Both the position numbers and the translations under genes were made by a program. DNA of 55,050 bases from contig NZ_RYFG02000096.1 of assembly GCF_003994235.2 (NCBI RefSeq), forward strand, positions 1 through 55,050, written 5' to 3'. The notes under the pieces were generated by a model, which saw only the letters and a list, made by a program, of their open reading frames with translations, did not search any database and was not told the origin of the DNA. Of the stretch, positions 9,896 to 17,625 are shown piece after piece. Origin of the DNA: Candidatus Methylobacter oryzae. Lineage in GTDB: Bacteria > Pseudomonadota > Gammaproteobacteria > Methylococcales > Methylomonadaceae. Numbering within the stretch: the stretch's first letter is position 1; every line of letters starts with the position of its first letter.

Positions 9896-10771
9896 ATGAT
9901 AATACTTGCTTTCCCCGATTATTTAAGCCAGGCGCGCCGTTTAGCGGCCAAGCTTGACGCGCCGCTGGCGGAGGCGGCGCTGCATCATTTTCCCGACGGC
10001 GAAAGCCTGGTTCGGCTGCCGCCGTCGCTGCCCGGACATGTCGTTATTTGCCGCAGCCTTAATCAGCCTAACGATAAATTGGTCGAGCTATTGCTGTCGG
10101 CCGCGACCGCGCGGGAACTAGGCGCCAAGCGCCTGACTCTGGTTACGCCTTATTTGGGCTATATGCGCCAGGACATCGCCAACCGGCCCGGCGAGGCGGT
10201 CAGCCAGCGCATCGTCGGCAAACTGCTTGGCGAGCTGTTCGACGATGTGCTGACCGTCGATCCGCATTTGCATCGCATCTCATCCTTAAACCAGGCGATT
10301 CCGATTAAAAACGCGATTAGTCTTACCGCTGCCGATCAAATCGGCGCGTTCTTAAAACAACAATTCAAGCATGGCGTATTGCTGGGGCCGGACAGCGAGT
10401 CGAAACAGTGGGTTGCGGCTATCGCCAAAAATATCGGCTTCGATTACGCGATTGCCGAGAAACACCGGCTAGGCGACAAACAAGTGGAAATGACGCTGCC
10501 GGACGGCGATTACCGTAACAAGCCTGTGATTATTGTCGACGACATGGCCAGCACCGGCAGGACGATGGCTAAAGCGGCCGGGTTGCTGCAAGCCAAAGGT
10601 TGCGGCGATATTTACGCGGTGGTTACTCATGCCTTGTTTTGCGGCGATGCTTACGATCATATCCTTAACGCCGGCATCAAAAATATCTGGAGCACAGACA
10701 GCATCGATCATCCAAGTTCCTGTATCAAACTCGACGCTTTGCTGGCCGATGCGCTGAAGGCAATTACTTGA
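9896..10771 (+). CDS. Ribose-phosphate pyrophosphokinase family protein
   Basis: Resembles PRPP synthetase, which makes phosphoribosyl pyrophosphate from ribose 5-phosphate and ATP. It carries VDPHLHR (121-127), which lies in the ATP/metal region, and a PRPP-binding loop VIIVDDMASTGRT (211-223). At 291 residues it is shorter than housekeeping Prs (about 315), so it is probably a paralogue dedicated to its neighbour. The ATG at 9896 is chosen because the family begins at the first strand (MIILAF); an in-frame TTG at 9866, overlapping the phosphorylase gene, is the alternative start. Tight coupling to the phosphorylase suggests recycling of the ribose phosphate it releases. Confidence 0.85.
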   Translation: MIILAFPDYLSQARRLAAKLDAPLAEAALHHFPDGESLVRLPPSLPGHVVICRSLNQPNDKLVELLLSAATARELGAKRLTLVTPYLGYMRQDIANRPGEAVSQRIVGKLLGELFDDVLTVDPHLHRISSLNQAIPIKNAISLTAADQIGAFLKQQFKHGVLLGPDSESKQWVAAIAKNIGFDYAIAEKHRLGDKQVEMTLPDGDYRNKPVIIVDDMASTGRTMAKAAGLLQAKGCGDIYAVVTHALFCGDAYDHILNAGIKNIWSTDSIDHPSSCIKLDALLADALKAIT

Positions 10772-10866
10772 GCTTGCCCTCTCACGAAACTTACGCCCTT
10801 TGGGTATAAAGCTGAGTTGAGCAGCTTGCCCGCTCAAACGAAACTTATGCCCTTTGGGTATAAAGC
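10772..10866. repeat. Tandem direct repeat, two copies of about 42 bp
   Basis: Copy 1 (10772-10812) and copy 2 (10824-10866) share GCTTGCCC, then CGAAACTTA, then GCCCTTTGGGTATAAAGC with only a few differences. They are separated by 11 bases between the PRPP synthetase-like gene and the HupE-like gene. Function unknown; it may be a small mobile repeat or a duplicated protein-binding site. Confidence 0.7.
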
Positions 10867-10941
10867 GTTGACAGAGCCCAGGCCAGTTAATAGACTGAAC
10901 ATTGTTAGCCCCCGATTTAATAACTTCAATAGGACCCATTT

Positions 10942-11508
10942 ATGCGCATTAAAAATTGGCTGATTGCCGCCTTGTTTCTCGTATCACCGTCACTGTATGC
11001 ACATACCGGAGGACATATCGAGCACAGCTTGATGAGTGGTTTATTGCATCCTTTAACCGGCATCGACCATTTGTTAGTGCTGCTGGCTGTAGGCCTGATT
11101 GCAGCCAAGCAGGGCGGCAAAGCGTTGGTTGCGTTTCCTGCTGTGTTTTTCGGATTGATCGCAGCCGGTGCGTTGCTTAATGCCGCAGCGGTGCAAATCC
11201 CGTTTGTTGAATCGTTAATCGCTTTGTCGCTGGTAGCGTTCGGTTTGCTGGTTACGATTAGCCAAAAACAGCGCGCTAAAATGCTCTTTTTGGGCGTATC
11301 GTTTTTTGCGGTATTTCATGGCTATGCGCATGCCTCGGAAATTCCGGCTGATTCCAGCGCTCTGCTGTATTTCTCGTCGTTAATGTTGATGAGCCTGGTC
11401 ATTTGTCTTGGCGGTTGCGTCATCGGCATGACAGGCGGCAAGCGTATGAACTATTTGTTCTCATTAGTCTGCTTAAGCAGCGGTTTGTATTATTTAGCTG
11501 CCGGCTAG
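10942..11508 (+). CDS. HupE/UreJ family membrane protein
   Basis: A 188-residue membrane protein with a cleavable-looking signal (1-20, ending SLYA), an early histidine-rich stretch (HTGGHIEH, 21-28), the family motif HPLTGIDH (36-43) and about five further hydrophobic segments. Family members are linked to nickel or cobalt uptake for hydrogenase or urease, but no such enzyme, accessory or nickel gene is nearby. Metal transport is therefore inferred from the family only. AGGA lies 8 bases before the ATG. Confidence 0.85.
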   Translation: MRIKNWLIAALFLVSPSLYAHTGGHIEHSLMSGLLHPLTGIDHLLVLLAVGLIAAKQGGKALVAFPAVFFGLIAAGALLNAAAVQIPFVESLIALSLVAFGLLVTISQKQRAKMLFLGVSFFAVFHGYAHASEIPADSSALLYFSSLMLMSLVICLGGCVIGMTGGKRMNYLFSLVCLSSGLYYLAAG

Positions 11509-11550
11509 TGAGCCGTTATTAAAAGCTATTTGTAACTTCAGCGTATTTCT

Positions 11551-11626
11551 AATGGAACACGGATGACACGGATCGGGCGGATTTATACGGATTTTTAACT
11601 CAAGCCAAGTAAATCCGTGTTCCATT
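11551..11626. repeat. Palindromic MITE-like repeat, copy A
   Basis: The 76-bp element has perfect 14-bp inverted ends, AATGGAACACGGAT and ATCCGTGTTCCATT, enclosing further GGAT-rich sequence. A related element lies at 38873-38957 and a decayed half copy at 17376-17400. It contains no coding sequence and probably depends on a transposase elsewhere for movement. Confidence 0.75.
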
Positions 11627-11663
11627 TCTCTATGTGCTGAATAGTTCAACTATTTTTTCAAAT

Positions 11664-11716
11664 ACAGTCTGAAAGACTGTCATCGCATCAAACGGGGACT
11701 GCTTGTAATCCCCGTT
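11664..11716 (+). promoter_or_regulatory. Two hairpins in the leader of the acyltransferase gene
   Basis: ACAGTCT (11664-11670) pairs with AGACTGT (11674-11680), and AACGGGGA (11691-11698) pairs with TCCCCGTT (11709-11716), all perfect. The second ends 25 bases before the start codon. They may fold in the mRNA leader; no known riboswitch core was recognised. Confidence 0.35.
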
Positions 11717-11741
11717 ATCTCCTAAAGCAGGATCAGTTACA

Positions 11742-12809
11742 TTGTCTAAGTCCGATAAAGAAGTTGTTTCCGCAAGAATCGATTATATCGATGTCTGGCG
11801 GTTTTTGGCCGTGGTCATGGTCATTCAATCGCATGTTTTTGTTTATAGCGGCTTAAAAGTAGCATTCTTGGCGCCTTACTTGGACCAGTTGGACCGCTTG
11901 GGTGAGTTGGGGGTCTTGGTCTTTTTCGTGATCAGCGGTTTCGTTATTTGTTCCGGTCTTATTGCCGAAAAAAAACGGACGGGTAGCATTTGTTTATCCG
12001 CATTTTATCTGCGCCGGTTTTACCGGATCATTCCGCCGCTTTGGCTGTATCTGTCCAGTCTTTTACTGCTTAACGCTGCCGGCGTTATTAAAATTTCATT
12101 AAAACAGGCGCTAACCTCGGCCGCGTTTTTATGCAACATGCCGTTTCCCGATGGTTGTTCGTGGTTTGCCGGACATACCTGGACACTGGCTTACGAAGAG
12201 CAGTTCTACCTGGTTTTTCCTCTTCTGATGCTGTTTGTGCCGTTGATTAATAACAGTTTGCGCTTTGCGTTGGCGATAGCCGGCATGACTATTATTGCTG
12301 TGTTATTGAACAGGGCGGGGCACCTGCTGATTGGCGAATACTTCATGTACTTTATTTTCCTGCTAATCGGCTGTTGTTCGGCATTGTTGCCTGAAGAGAT
12401 TATCGGCCGTATTCGCCGGATGCACGTTGGGGTTTGGCTACTCGTTATTGCGTTGCTGCTGATCGCTATCGGCTATGTGCCGGATGGCCTTCAACGACAG
12501 GTTAAGGTGTTGTGTTACCCAGTGTTGGTTTTGTTGATGGTGCTGGGCACGCCGACGCGGTTTAAAGCGGTTGCGCTGGTTTTTAAGAACCGGCAGTTGT
12601 GTTATCTGGGAAGAATATCTTATACGGTATATTTGTGGCAGGAGCTGGTCACAGGAAATTATCTCGGCTGGTTAACCTTCGTTAATATCGCTGCTGTTTT
12701 TGCGTTCGCAATGATTTCGTATCGGTATATTGAGTTGCCGTTGCAAAGAAAAGCGACTTTGTTGTCGGATGACTTGAAGGCGGCCGCCGTAGCGTCGTTT
12801 CCCGCCTAA
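11742..12809 (+). CDS. Acyltransferase 3 family membrane protein (OafA/YrhL-like)
   Basis: Inner-membrane acyltransferase of the type that O-acetylates surface polysaccharides or lipids. The 355-residue protein has about ten hydrophobic segments. The N-terminal IDVWRFLAVVMVIQSH carries the arginine (Arg20) and histidine (His31) typical of the family, and YLRRFYRIIPP follows in the second loop. The start is a TTG (11742). No glycosyltransferase or polysaccharide cluster adjoins it, so the acceptor is unknown. It ends just before a terminator shared with the convergent ASCH gene. Confidence 0.88.
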   Translation: MSKSDKEVVSARIDYIDVWRFLAVVMVIQSHVFVYSGLKVAFLAPYLDQLDRLGELGVLVFFVISGFVICSGLIAEKKRTGSICLSAFYLRRFYRIIPPLWLYLSSLLLLNAAGVIKISLKQALTSAAFLCNMPFPDGCSWFAGHTWTLAYEEQFYLVFPLLMLFVPLINNSLRFALAIAGMTIIAVLLNRAGHLLIGEYFMYFIFLLIGCCSALLPEEIIGRIRRMHVGVWLLVIALLLIAIGYVPDGLQRQVKVLCYPVLVLLMVLGTPTRFKAVALVFKNRQLCYLGRISYTVYLWQELVTGNYLGWLTFVNIAAVFAFAMISYRYIELPLQRKATLLSDDLKAAAVASFPA

Positions 12810-12810
12810 A

Positions 12811-12847
12811 AACAAAACCCTCGTCCGTCAAGGTTGAGGGCTTTGTT
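12811..12847. terminator. Bidirectional terminator between convergent genes
   Basis: AACAAA-A-CCCTC (12811-12822) pairs with GAGGG-C-TTTGTT (12836-12847), one mismatch, between the acyltransferase (plus) and ASCH (minus) genes. A- and T-rich flanks on the two sides allow it to work in both directions. Confidence 0.7.
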
Positions 12848-12852
12848 GTTAA

Positions 12853-13185
12853 CTAATCCGTTTGCGCCGCAAAACTGTGGACCCATACCAGCGCATCTTC
12901 TTGCCAAGTCATTCCGGCATGCATTTTTAAAATAAGATCCCGGTACATATCAAGACTGGGATAACCTTCCGCATTGGCGTCGGCATCGGTCATATCGCCT
13001 AAACGTTGGCGCTTTAAATCGGTCACAACGAAAGTCATTCCGTCCAGTTCAAAGGTTTCGCCGGGCCAGCCGTATACGCCGTTACGGCGTTGCTGTGTTT
13101 TTCTTCCGGCTTTTGTCGCTTCAACCAATTTTGCATGCGTCACCAAGCGGTCTATCGAACAGTTTTTTTCTGGGTAAGCTTCCAT
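12853..13185 (-). CDS. ASCH domain-containing protein
   Basis: A 110-residue protein whose middle and end (GVYGWPGETFELDG, VVTDLKRQRLGDMTDADANAEG, then a short helix and WVHSF) follow the pattern of ASCH domains. These PUA-like beta-barrels are thought to bind RNA, and some cleave modified nucleosides. AGGA stands 8 bases before the ATG. It is a single gene, convergent with the acyltransferase and divergent from the EF-hand protein gene. Substrate or target unknown. Confidence 0.65.
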   Translation of the reverse strand: MEAYPEKNCSIDRLVTHAKLVEATKAGRKTQQRRNGVYGWPGETFELDGMTFVVTDLKRQRLGDMTDADANAEGYPSLDMYRDLILKMHAGMTWQEDALVWVHSFAAQTD

Positions 13186-13273
13186 TGTCGATCCTAACTA
13201 AGTAAAAAATCTATTGTACACCAGCAAACTCGTCCTGTAGCTTGAGCCAACTGTCATTTTTTTCCATATTGGC

Positions 13274-13300
13274 TAATTTAATTTCTGCGGCGGCCGATAA
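13274..13300 (+). promoter_or_regulatory. Candidate sigma-28 (FliA) promoter
   Basis: A perfect GCCGATAA (13293-13300) is preceded after 11 bases by TAATTTAA (13274-13281), a partial match to the TAAAGTTT -35 element of flagellar sigma-28. It lies 38 bases before the start of the EF-hand protein gene. The -10 match is exact, the -35 is poor. Confidence 0.45.
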
Positions 13301-13338
13301 CGGGATATAGATAGATTTTATCTTGGAGATCAAAGCTC

Positions 13339-14409
13339 ATGATTATAAAAAGTTCCAACATCCAGCTAAACAGCAGTCATCAATTTTTAAAAAGTACGGA
13401 GGAGTCCGAATCTTTACGTTTCTGGAAAACTCAACAGCAGCCGGTAAACAGAAATGCGTTGCCTTCAAAAGAATCGCCAACCGATGCCGTCAGCCTGAGT
13501 GCAACAGCGCAAACGCTTAAACCTGAAAAACAATCGCTTGATCTCAGCGAAGGACTCGACGCCAACCATGGCGCCATGTTTTTGATTATAAAAGAGATGA
13601 TTAGGCGGTTAACCGGCAAGGAGTTCAAACTTTTTTCGCCGGATCAGCTGACAACCGACAGTGCCGATACCGCAACCGACGCTAAAAACGTAGAAATAAC
13701 AACAACGCCACCTTCTGCACGGCAGCCGGCTTCCGCGGGATTCGGTCTTGTTTACGAGCATCGTGCAGTTTACCAGGAATCCGAGAGCTCAAGTTTTTCC
13801 GCAAACGGTGTGATTAAAACGCAGGACGGTAAAAGCATCGATTTTTCGGTTACATTGAACATGAGCCGCGATTTTCGTCTCGAAACAAACACTACTATCA
13901 CGGCCGGCGATCCCGAAAAGAAAGTCGACCCGCTGGTGATTAATTTTGCCGGTAATGCGGCCGAACTGTCGGAAACGCGCTTTGAATTCGATATTGACGC
14001 CAACGGCACCACCGAACAAATCGCGATGCTAAAACCGGGTAGCGGTTTTCTGGCTTTGGATAAAAACAAGGACGGCGTCATCAACGATGGTTCCGAATTG
14101 TTCGGCCCGAATTCCGGCAACGGCTTTTCGGATTTGGCCCAGTATGACAGCGATAAGAATGGGTTTATTGATGAAGCCGATCCGATCTACGATAGCTTGA
14201 GAATCTGGCAACGCCACGAAGACGGCAGCCAACAGCTTATCGCGCTGGGCGATAAAAATATCGGTGCCATCTATCTGGGACATGCGACCACGCCTTTTCA
14301 ATTACGAACCGCCGATAACCAGTCGCTGGGAGAAGTGACCGATACCGGCATTTATTTAACGGAAGACGGCAAAACCGGAACCGTCCAACAAATAGATTTG
14401 AGTGTGTAA
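13339..14409 (+). CDS. Protein of unknown function with EF-hand-like calcium sites
   Basis: 356 residues. The first part is polar and low in motifs. The last third carries DKNKDGVINDGSELFG (from about 241) and DSDKNGFIDEADPIYDSLRIW (from about 270), two Asp-rich EF-hand-like loops. This arrangement is common in calcium-binding secreted or RTX-associated proteins of proteobacteria. No signal peptide is visible. GGAG sits 10 bases before the ATG. A sigma-28-like promoter upstream suggests motility-linked expression, which is inference. It is followed by a possible structured RNA and a strong terminator. Confidence 0.7.
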   Translation: MIIKSSNIQLNSSHQFLKSTEESESLRFWKTQQQPVNRNALPSKESPTDAVSLSATAQTLKPEKQSLDLSEGLDANHGAMFLIIKEMIRRLTGKEFKLFSPDQLTTDSADTATDAKNVEITTTPPSARQPASAGFGLVYEHRAVYQESESSSFSANGVIKTQDGKSIDFSVTLNMSRDFRLETNTTITAGDPEKKVDPLVINFAGNAAELSETRFEFDIDANGTTEQIAMLKPGSGFLALDKNKDGVINDGSELFGPNSGNGFSDLAQYDSDKNGFIDEADPIYDSLRIWQRHEDGSQQLIALGDKNIGAIYLGHATTPFQLRTADNQSLGEVTDTGIYLTEDGKTGTVQQIDLSV

Positions 14410-14414
14410 AAGAG

Positions 14415-14583
14415 AACCATCAGGAAGAAATTATCGATATAGGTAGTCATACGGATAAACTCCGTCAGTTGACTTTGTTAATCTATACCCGACAAAGAAA
14501 GGCAGGATGCCATGTTTTGTCGCATTATCTCTCTTACGAGCCACCCGGGGTCAACCCCCTTTTTTCTCCGGGTGGTTTTTTTT
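14415..14583 (+). ncRNA. Possible structured 3' UTR or small RNA
   Basis: After the EF-hand gene come a nested hairpin (outer stem CGACAAA with TTTGTCG, inner stem GGCA-GGA-TGCC, about 14490-14522) and a strong terminator. Two CsrA/RsmA-like CAGGA(A/T)G motifs occur at 14420-14426 and 14503-14509, the second with GGA in the hairpin loop. No promoter was identified, so this may be a 3' UTR. It is not a match to the GEMM riboswitch core. Confidence 0.3.
14541..14583 (+). terminator. Strong rho-independent terminator with nested hairpin
   Basis: CCACCCGG (14541-14548) pairs with CCGGGTGG (14568-14575), followed by eight T's (14576-14583). Inside the loop a second hairpin, GGGG-tcaa-CCCC, is itself followed by a T-run, so two alternative terminators overlap. 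Confidence 0.85.
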
Positions 14584-14604
14584 GACTCGTATTTCTATCT
14601 TTCA

Positions 14605-16350
14605 TCATTCTAGAATCCTTAGCGACCTGATCCTGTTGACAGCGGCGGCTATCTCGTATTTGCGCGGCATCGAAAGCGTGCCGGGATAATCGGGTTGTAA
14701 ACAATCCAATCCATGGTTATTTATTTGATCCTCCAGCCAGTCTAACCAGAAACGGATCGTTTCAGTTTTATGAGCCGGTTGCGTTAGTTGATTCCGTAAA
14801 AGCAGCAGGCAATAGCCGATAGCCAGGAGTTGCGGGGGCTCGGCAATTTGTGGGATCGCATCCAGATTAACCAGGTCCATGCCGTACTCCAGCTGTCTTG
14901 GTGCGTTACGTAAATCTTTTATGCGTTTGGGCATTGTCTTGTTCAAACGCCGATTGATATAAACGGGATCGAAATTATCGGCTGCCAAACGCCGGGACAC
15001 CGAAAAATCGGCGACCGGTTGATTCTCTTCCGCTAGCGGCCCAAGCCGGTCACGCACTTTAGCGCTAATGTCATCGCAACGGTAGTTATCCATCAGCAGA
15101 CAGGTGTCGGCTTTTTGCAAAAAATACCCCAGACCGCCGACGACAAAGATCATTGAAATGCGGTGTTTGTTCCATAGCGACCGGACGGTTGAATAAAGCG
15201 GCTTGATCGGTTCCTGTTCCGCATCCAGGATTTTTTTGATTAATTCATCGCGCACCAAAAAATTGGTTGCGCAGCTGTCTTCGTCAAACAGCAGCAGGCG
15301 GCTGCCGCTCTCGATGGCTTCGATAATATTAGCGGCTTGCGAAGTGCTGCCGCTGGCGTTGTCCGACGAGAAGCACTGGGTTTTAAGGCCGTTCGGCAGG
15401 TCGCCGATAAACGGGCTGATGTCGACGTCCCGAATACTGCGGCCTTCCTCCGACCTGATAAAGACCGCATCGTCGCGAGTTACCGCATATTCGCGCCCGT
15501 CGCCCGGAATATGCGCATAAACCCCGGCTAAAATCGCCTGCATCAATGTCGATTTACCGTGATAACCGCCGCCGGTAATGCAGGTAATGCCTTCTTTAAT
15601 GCCCATGCCTGAGATGCTGCGTCTATTCTCTAAAGGAATTGTTATTTGTAGTTGGGCGGGAGATTGAAACGCTTTGACCGATAAGGATGTTGAGGGGCTA
15701 TCGTCGACGCCGCTTTGCCGCGGCAGTTTGGCATCGTTGGCGATAAAAGCGACCAGGTTATGTTGACGCATGAATTGAATAATTTGGGCTCGCGTTTTTT
15801 GTACGTCGGTAAACTGCTCGAGCAGCGTCCGGGTTTGCCTGTCGTAATGTTGATAAAAGAATGTCGCGTCAACAATTGCAGCCAGCTCTTCATTTAACAT
15901 GATCCAGGCTTGCTCGGCATCGAAAACGCCACCGCCTTGGCCTTTAGCCGGAAGGCTGATCATAAAACGTAAATAAACCGCGTCGCCGGCAAACAAAACG
16001 CTATCCCTGCGCAGCATCTTTTGGCTCAAGGCGACGGTGTTGAAAGAACCGCTGCCGTCTTTACCGCGGTTTTGCCGGGCAAACCGGTCGATGCCGCCGC
16101 GAAAGCGCCGAATCAGAAAGTCGGCTACCGCCAGCTTGCATTCGGCAGTTTGTAAAAAAAGCTCAGGGATTTGGCTGTCCGCTAGCGATATTTTTACCGA
16201 TGCAATCGAAGCAGGGTTGGCGCCGGGACTACCTTGCATTTTGATGAAGCTGAGTTGAAAGCCGGGAAAAAAGTAAGAACCGCGCAGTTTATGGATATGC
16301 TGAAAAGGCAGGTCGGCGATAGAAGCCAGTAAGTCATGTAATTTATTCAC
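14605..16350 (-). CDS. ABC-class ATPase of the PF09818 family
   Basis: A 581-residue soluble protein matching the 'predicted ATPase of the ABC class' family. It has Walker A GGGYHGKST (about 260-268), a signature-like SDNASGSTSQAANIIEAIE, Walker B LLLFDEDSCATN (about 350) and no membrane segments. The start is a GTG four bases after a perfect AGGAGG. It lies 36 bases behind a small hypothetical gene that follows ssb, so an ssb-led operon is likely. Structural relatives have been linked to RNA binding, but the cellular role is not established. Confidence 0.85.
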   Translation of the reverse strand: MNKLHDLLASIADLPFQHIHKLRGSYFFPGFQLSFIKMQGSPGANPASIASVKISLADSQIPELFLQTAECKLAVADFLIRRFRGGIDRFARQNRGKDGSGSFNTVALSQKMLRRDSVLFAGDAVYLRFMISLPAKGQGGGVFDAEQAWIMLNEELAAIVDATFFYQHYDRQTRTLLEQFTDVQKTRAQIIQFMRQHNLVAFIANDAKLPRQSGVDDSPSTSLSVKAFQSPAQLQITIPLENRRSISGMGIKEGITCITGGGYHGKSTLMQAILAGVYAHIPGDGREYAVTRDDAVFIRSEEGRSIRDVDISPFIGDLPNGLKTQCFSSDNASGSTSQAANIIEAIESGSRLLLFDEDSCATNFLVRDELIKKILDAEQEPIKPLYSTVRSLWNKHRISMIFVVGGLGYFLQKADTCLLMDNYRCDDISAKVRDRLGPLAEENQPVADFSVSRRLAADNFDPVYINRRLNKTMPKRIKDLRNAPRQLEYGMDLVNLDAIPQIAEPPQLLAIGYCLLLLRNQLTQPAHKTETIRFWLDWLEDQINNHGLDCLQPDYPGTLSMPRKYEIAAAVNRIRSLRILE

Positions 16351-16386
16351 ATTTCCTCCTGCCTTGAGTTTCAGGAAGCGGACAAA

Positions 16387-16809
16387 TCAGCTTCCTTCAA
16401 CAGTGTTGCCGTGAAAGTTCAAAGCCGCAAGCAGCCTCATGTCCACCGGGCCGGCGTCGATGCCTAACAGCTTGAAGGCAGCTTTTATATCGGCGGCTTT
16501 TACCGATTCAACCGAGCCGAACCTAAAACTGAACAGCTTGTTTTTCTTGCCTTCAGGAAAACCGGACATGATTTCATTAATGCGATCGTCGATAAGCTTC
16601 CTGGCTTTGTTCAACTCCGTAGCGACTTCCGGCTTTAGGCCGGGAAACAATGGCTTGTTAGGCAAAGGCTTGGCCTCAACCGCTAAATCCGGCTGAAGCC
16701 TTTTGCGAATATCCGCCAATTTTTTGCTTTGCCCGTGAGCTACCAACAGGTTACGTTCAGTAACGCTGACTTTGGGCCGGGCGGCGGGACTGCCGGATGT
16801 TTTTTTCAT
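16387..16809 (-). CDS. Hypothetical protein downstream of ssb
   Basis: A 140-residue, basic N-terminal protein of unrecognised family. The first 60 residues are rich in Lys, Pro and Arg and look disordered; the remainder is predicted by eye to be helical (DDRINEIMSGFPEGKK, AADIKAAFKLLGIDAG). Its ATG comes three bases after the ssb stop codon, suggesting translational coupling. No function is assigned. Confidence 0.6.
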   Translation of the reverse strand: MKKTSGSPAARPKVSVTERNLLVAHGQSKKLADIRKRLQPDLAVEAKPLPNKPLFPGLKPEVATELNKARKLIDDRINEIMSGFPEGKKNKLFSFRFGSVESVKAADIKAAFKLLGIDAGPVDMRLLAALNFHGNTVEGS

Positions 16810-16812
16810 GAG

Positions 16813-17238
16813 TTAGAACGGGATGTCGTCATCGTACGGCGCGTCGAAATTATCATGGCTAGGGCCTTGTGGAGCAGAGGGCTGCGAAGGCTGATAGCTT
16901 TGTTGCGGCGCTTGATTTGAGTCGTTTCTTCTGCCGACCAAATCGATAATGTTGGCGTTAAGCTCCAGGCTGGTCTTAGTCGAACCGTCTTGCGCCCGGT
17001 ATTCACTTTGACTCAGTTCGCCCGAAACAAACACTTGCTGGCCTTTTTTCAGGTAATTTTGCAGTTGTCCTTCGGCTCGTTTGCCCCACACCGCACACCT
17101 GATCCAGAGTGTTTGCTGCTTGTCGCCGAAGCCGATGTTGTTGGCTACGGTGACGTTCAATACCGCCTGGCCTGACGGTAAATACCGGACTTCCGCATCG
17201 CGGCCCACAGTGCCGGTAAAACTAAAGACATTGCTCAT
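16813..17238 (-). CDS. ssb: Single-stranded DNA-binding protein
   Basis: Binds single-stranded DNA as a tetramer during replication, recombination and repair. The OB fold spans about residues 1-105 (MSNVFSFTGTVGRDAEVRYL, TLWIRCAVWGKRAE). A Gln/Pro/Ser-rich linker follows, then the acidic tip DDDIPF that recruits partner proteins. At 141 residues it is shorter than E. coli SSB (178). It is the first gene of a minus-strand set with a hypothetical gene and an ABC-class ATPase. Confidence 0.96.
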   Translation of the reverse strand: MSNVFSFTGTVGRDAEVRYLPSGQAVLNVTVANNIGFGDKQQTLWIRCAVWGKRAEGQLQNYLKKGQQVFVSGELSQSEYRAQDGSTKTSLELNANIIDLVGRRNDSNQAPQQSYQPSQPSAPQGPSHDNFDAPYDDDIPF

Positions 17239-17375
17239 ACTTTTCTCTTCGATAGTTGGATTAATAATGCCGCTATTATCGCCGGTTCGACCAAAAATAA
17301 AAATGCCAAACCTTCAATCGGCTTTGATTATTAGAAGCTGAAGTAAAAAATCTCGTAACTATTCAGCGCATGCCC

Positions 17376-17400
17376 AATAGAACGCGTATGACCCAGATCG
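17376..17400. repeat. Decayed half copy of the palindromic repeat
   Basis: Twenty of 25 bases match the left end of the element at 11551; no matching right half is seen nearby. Confidence 0.45.
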
Positions 17401-17440
17401 TTAAGTACCTGAATATAAGTTTCTAACTAAGGTTCAAAGC

Positions 17441-17507
17441 TGGAGTGCAGGCTACGCCTGCTTTGCAAGCACCAACAGTAGGCGCTTTAGGCGGAGCTTG
17501 CACTCCA
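17441..17507. repeat. MITE-like palindromic element, second family
   Basis: The 67-bp element begins TGGAGTGCAGGCTACGCCT, and its end, read on the other strand, is TGGAGTGCAAGCTCCGCCT, 17 of 19 identical. It has no coding content, and its sequence differs from the 11551/38873 repeat family. Confidence 0.7.
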
Positions 17508-17625
17508 AATATATCCGGAAACTTTAGCCGGATTGAAGAACGGTTGCGGCTAAGTAAAAAGCTCTATACCGCAAGCCGTTGTTTTAACTTATGATCGAAC
17601 GGCCTGACTCCTTAATTCCAATAAC

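Larger units (their letters stand above)
17239..17625. other. Divergent intergenic region ssb / transketolase-like gene
   Basis: No gene is supported. The region contains a decayed half copy of the 76-bp palindromic repeat (17376-17400) and a separate palindromic element (17441-17507). The promoters of ssb and the transketolase-like gene must lie at its two ends. Confidence 0.6.

Noticed and set aside
14410-14600. Cyclic-di-GMP (GEMM) riboswitch
   Set aside because: The conserved GEMM core is absent, and the element lies downstream of a plus-strand gene and opposite to the next one.
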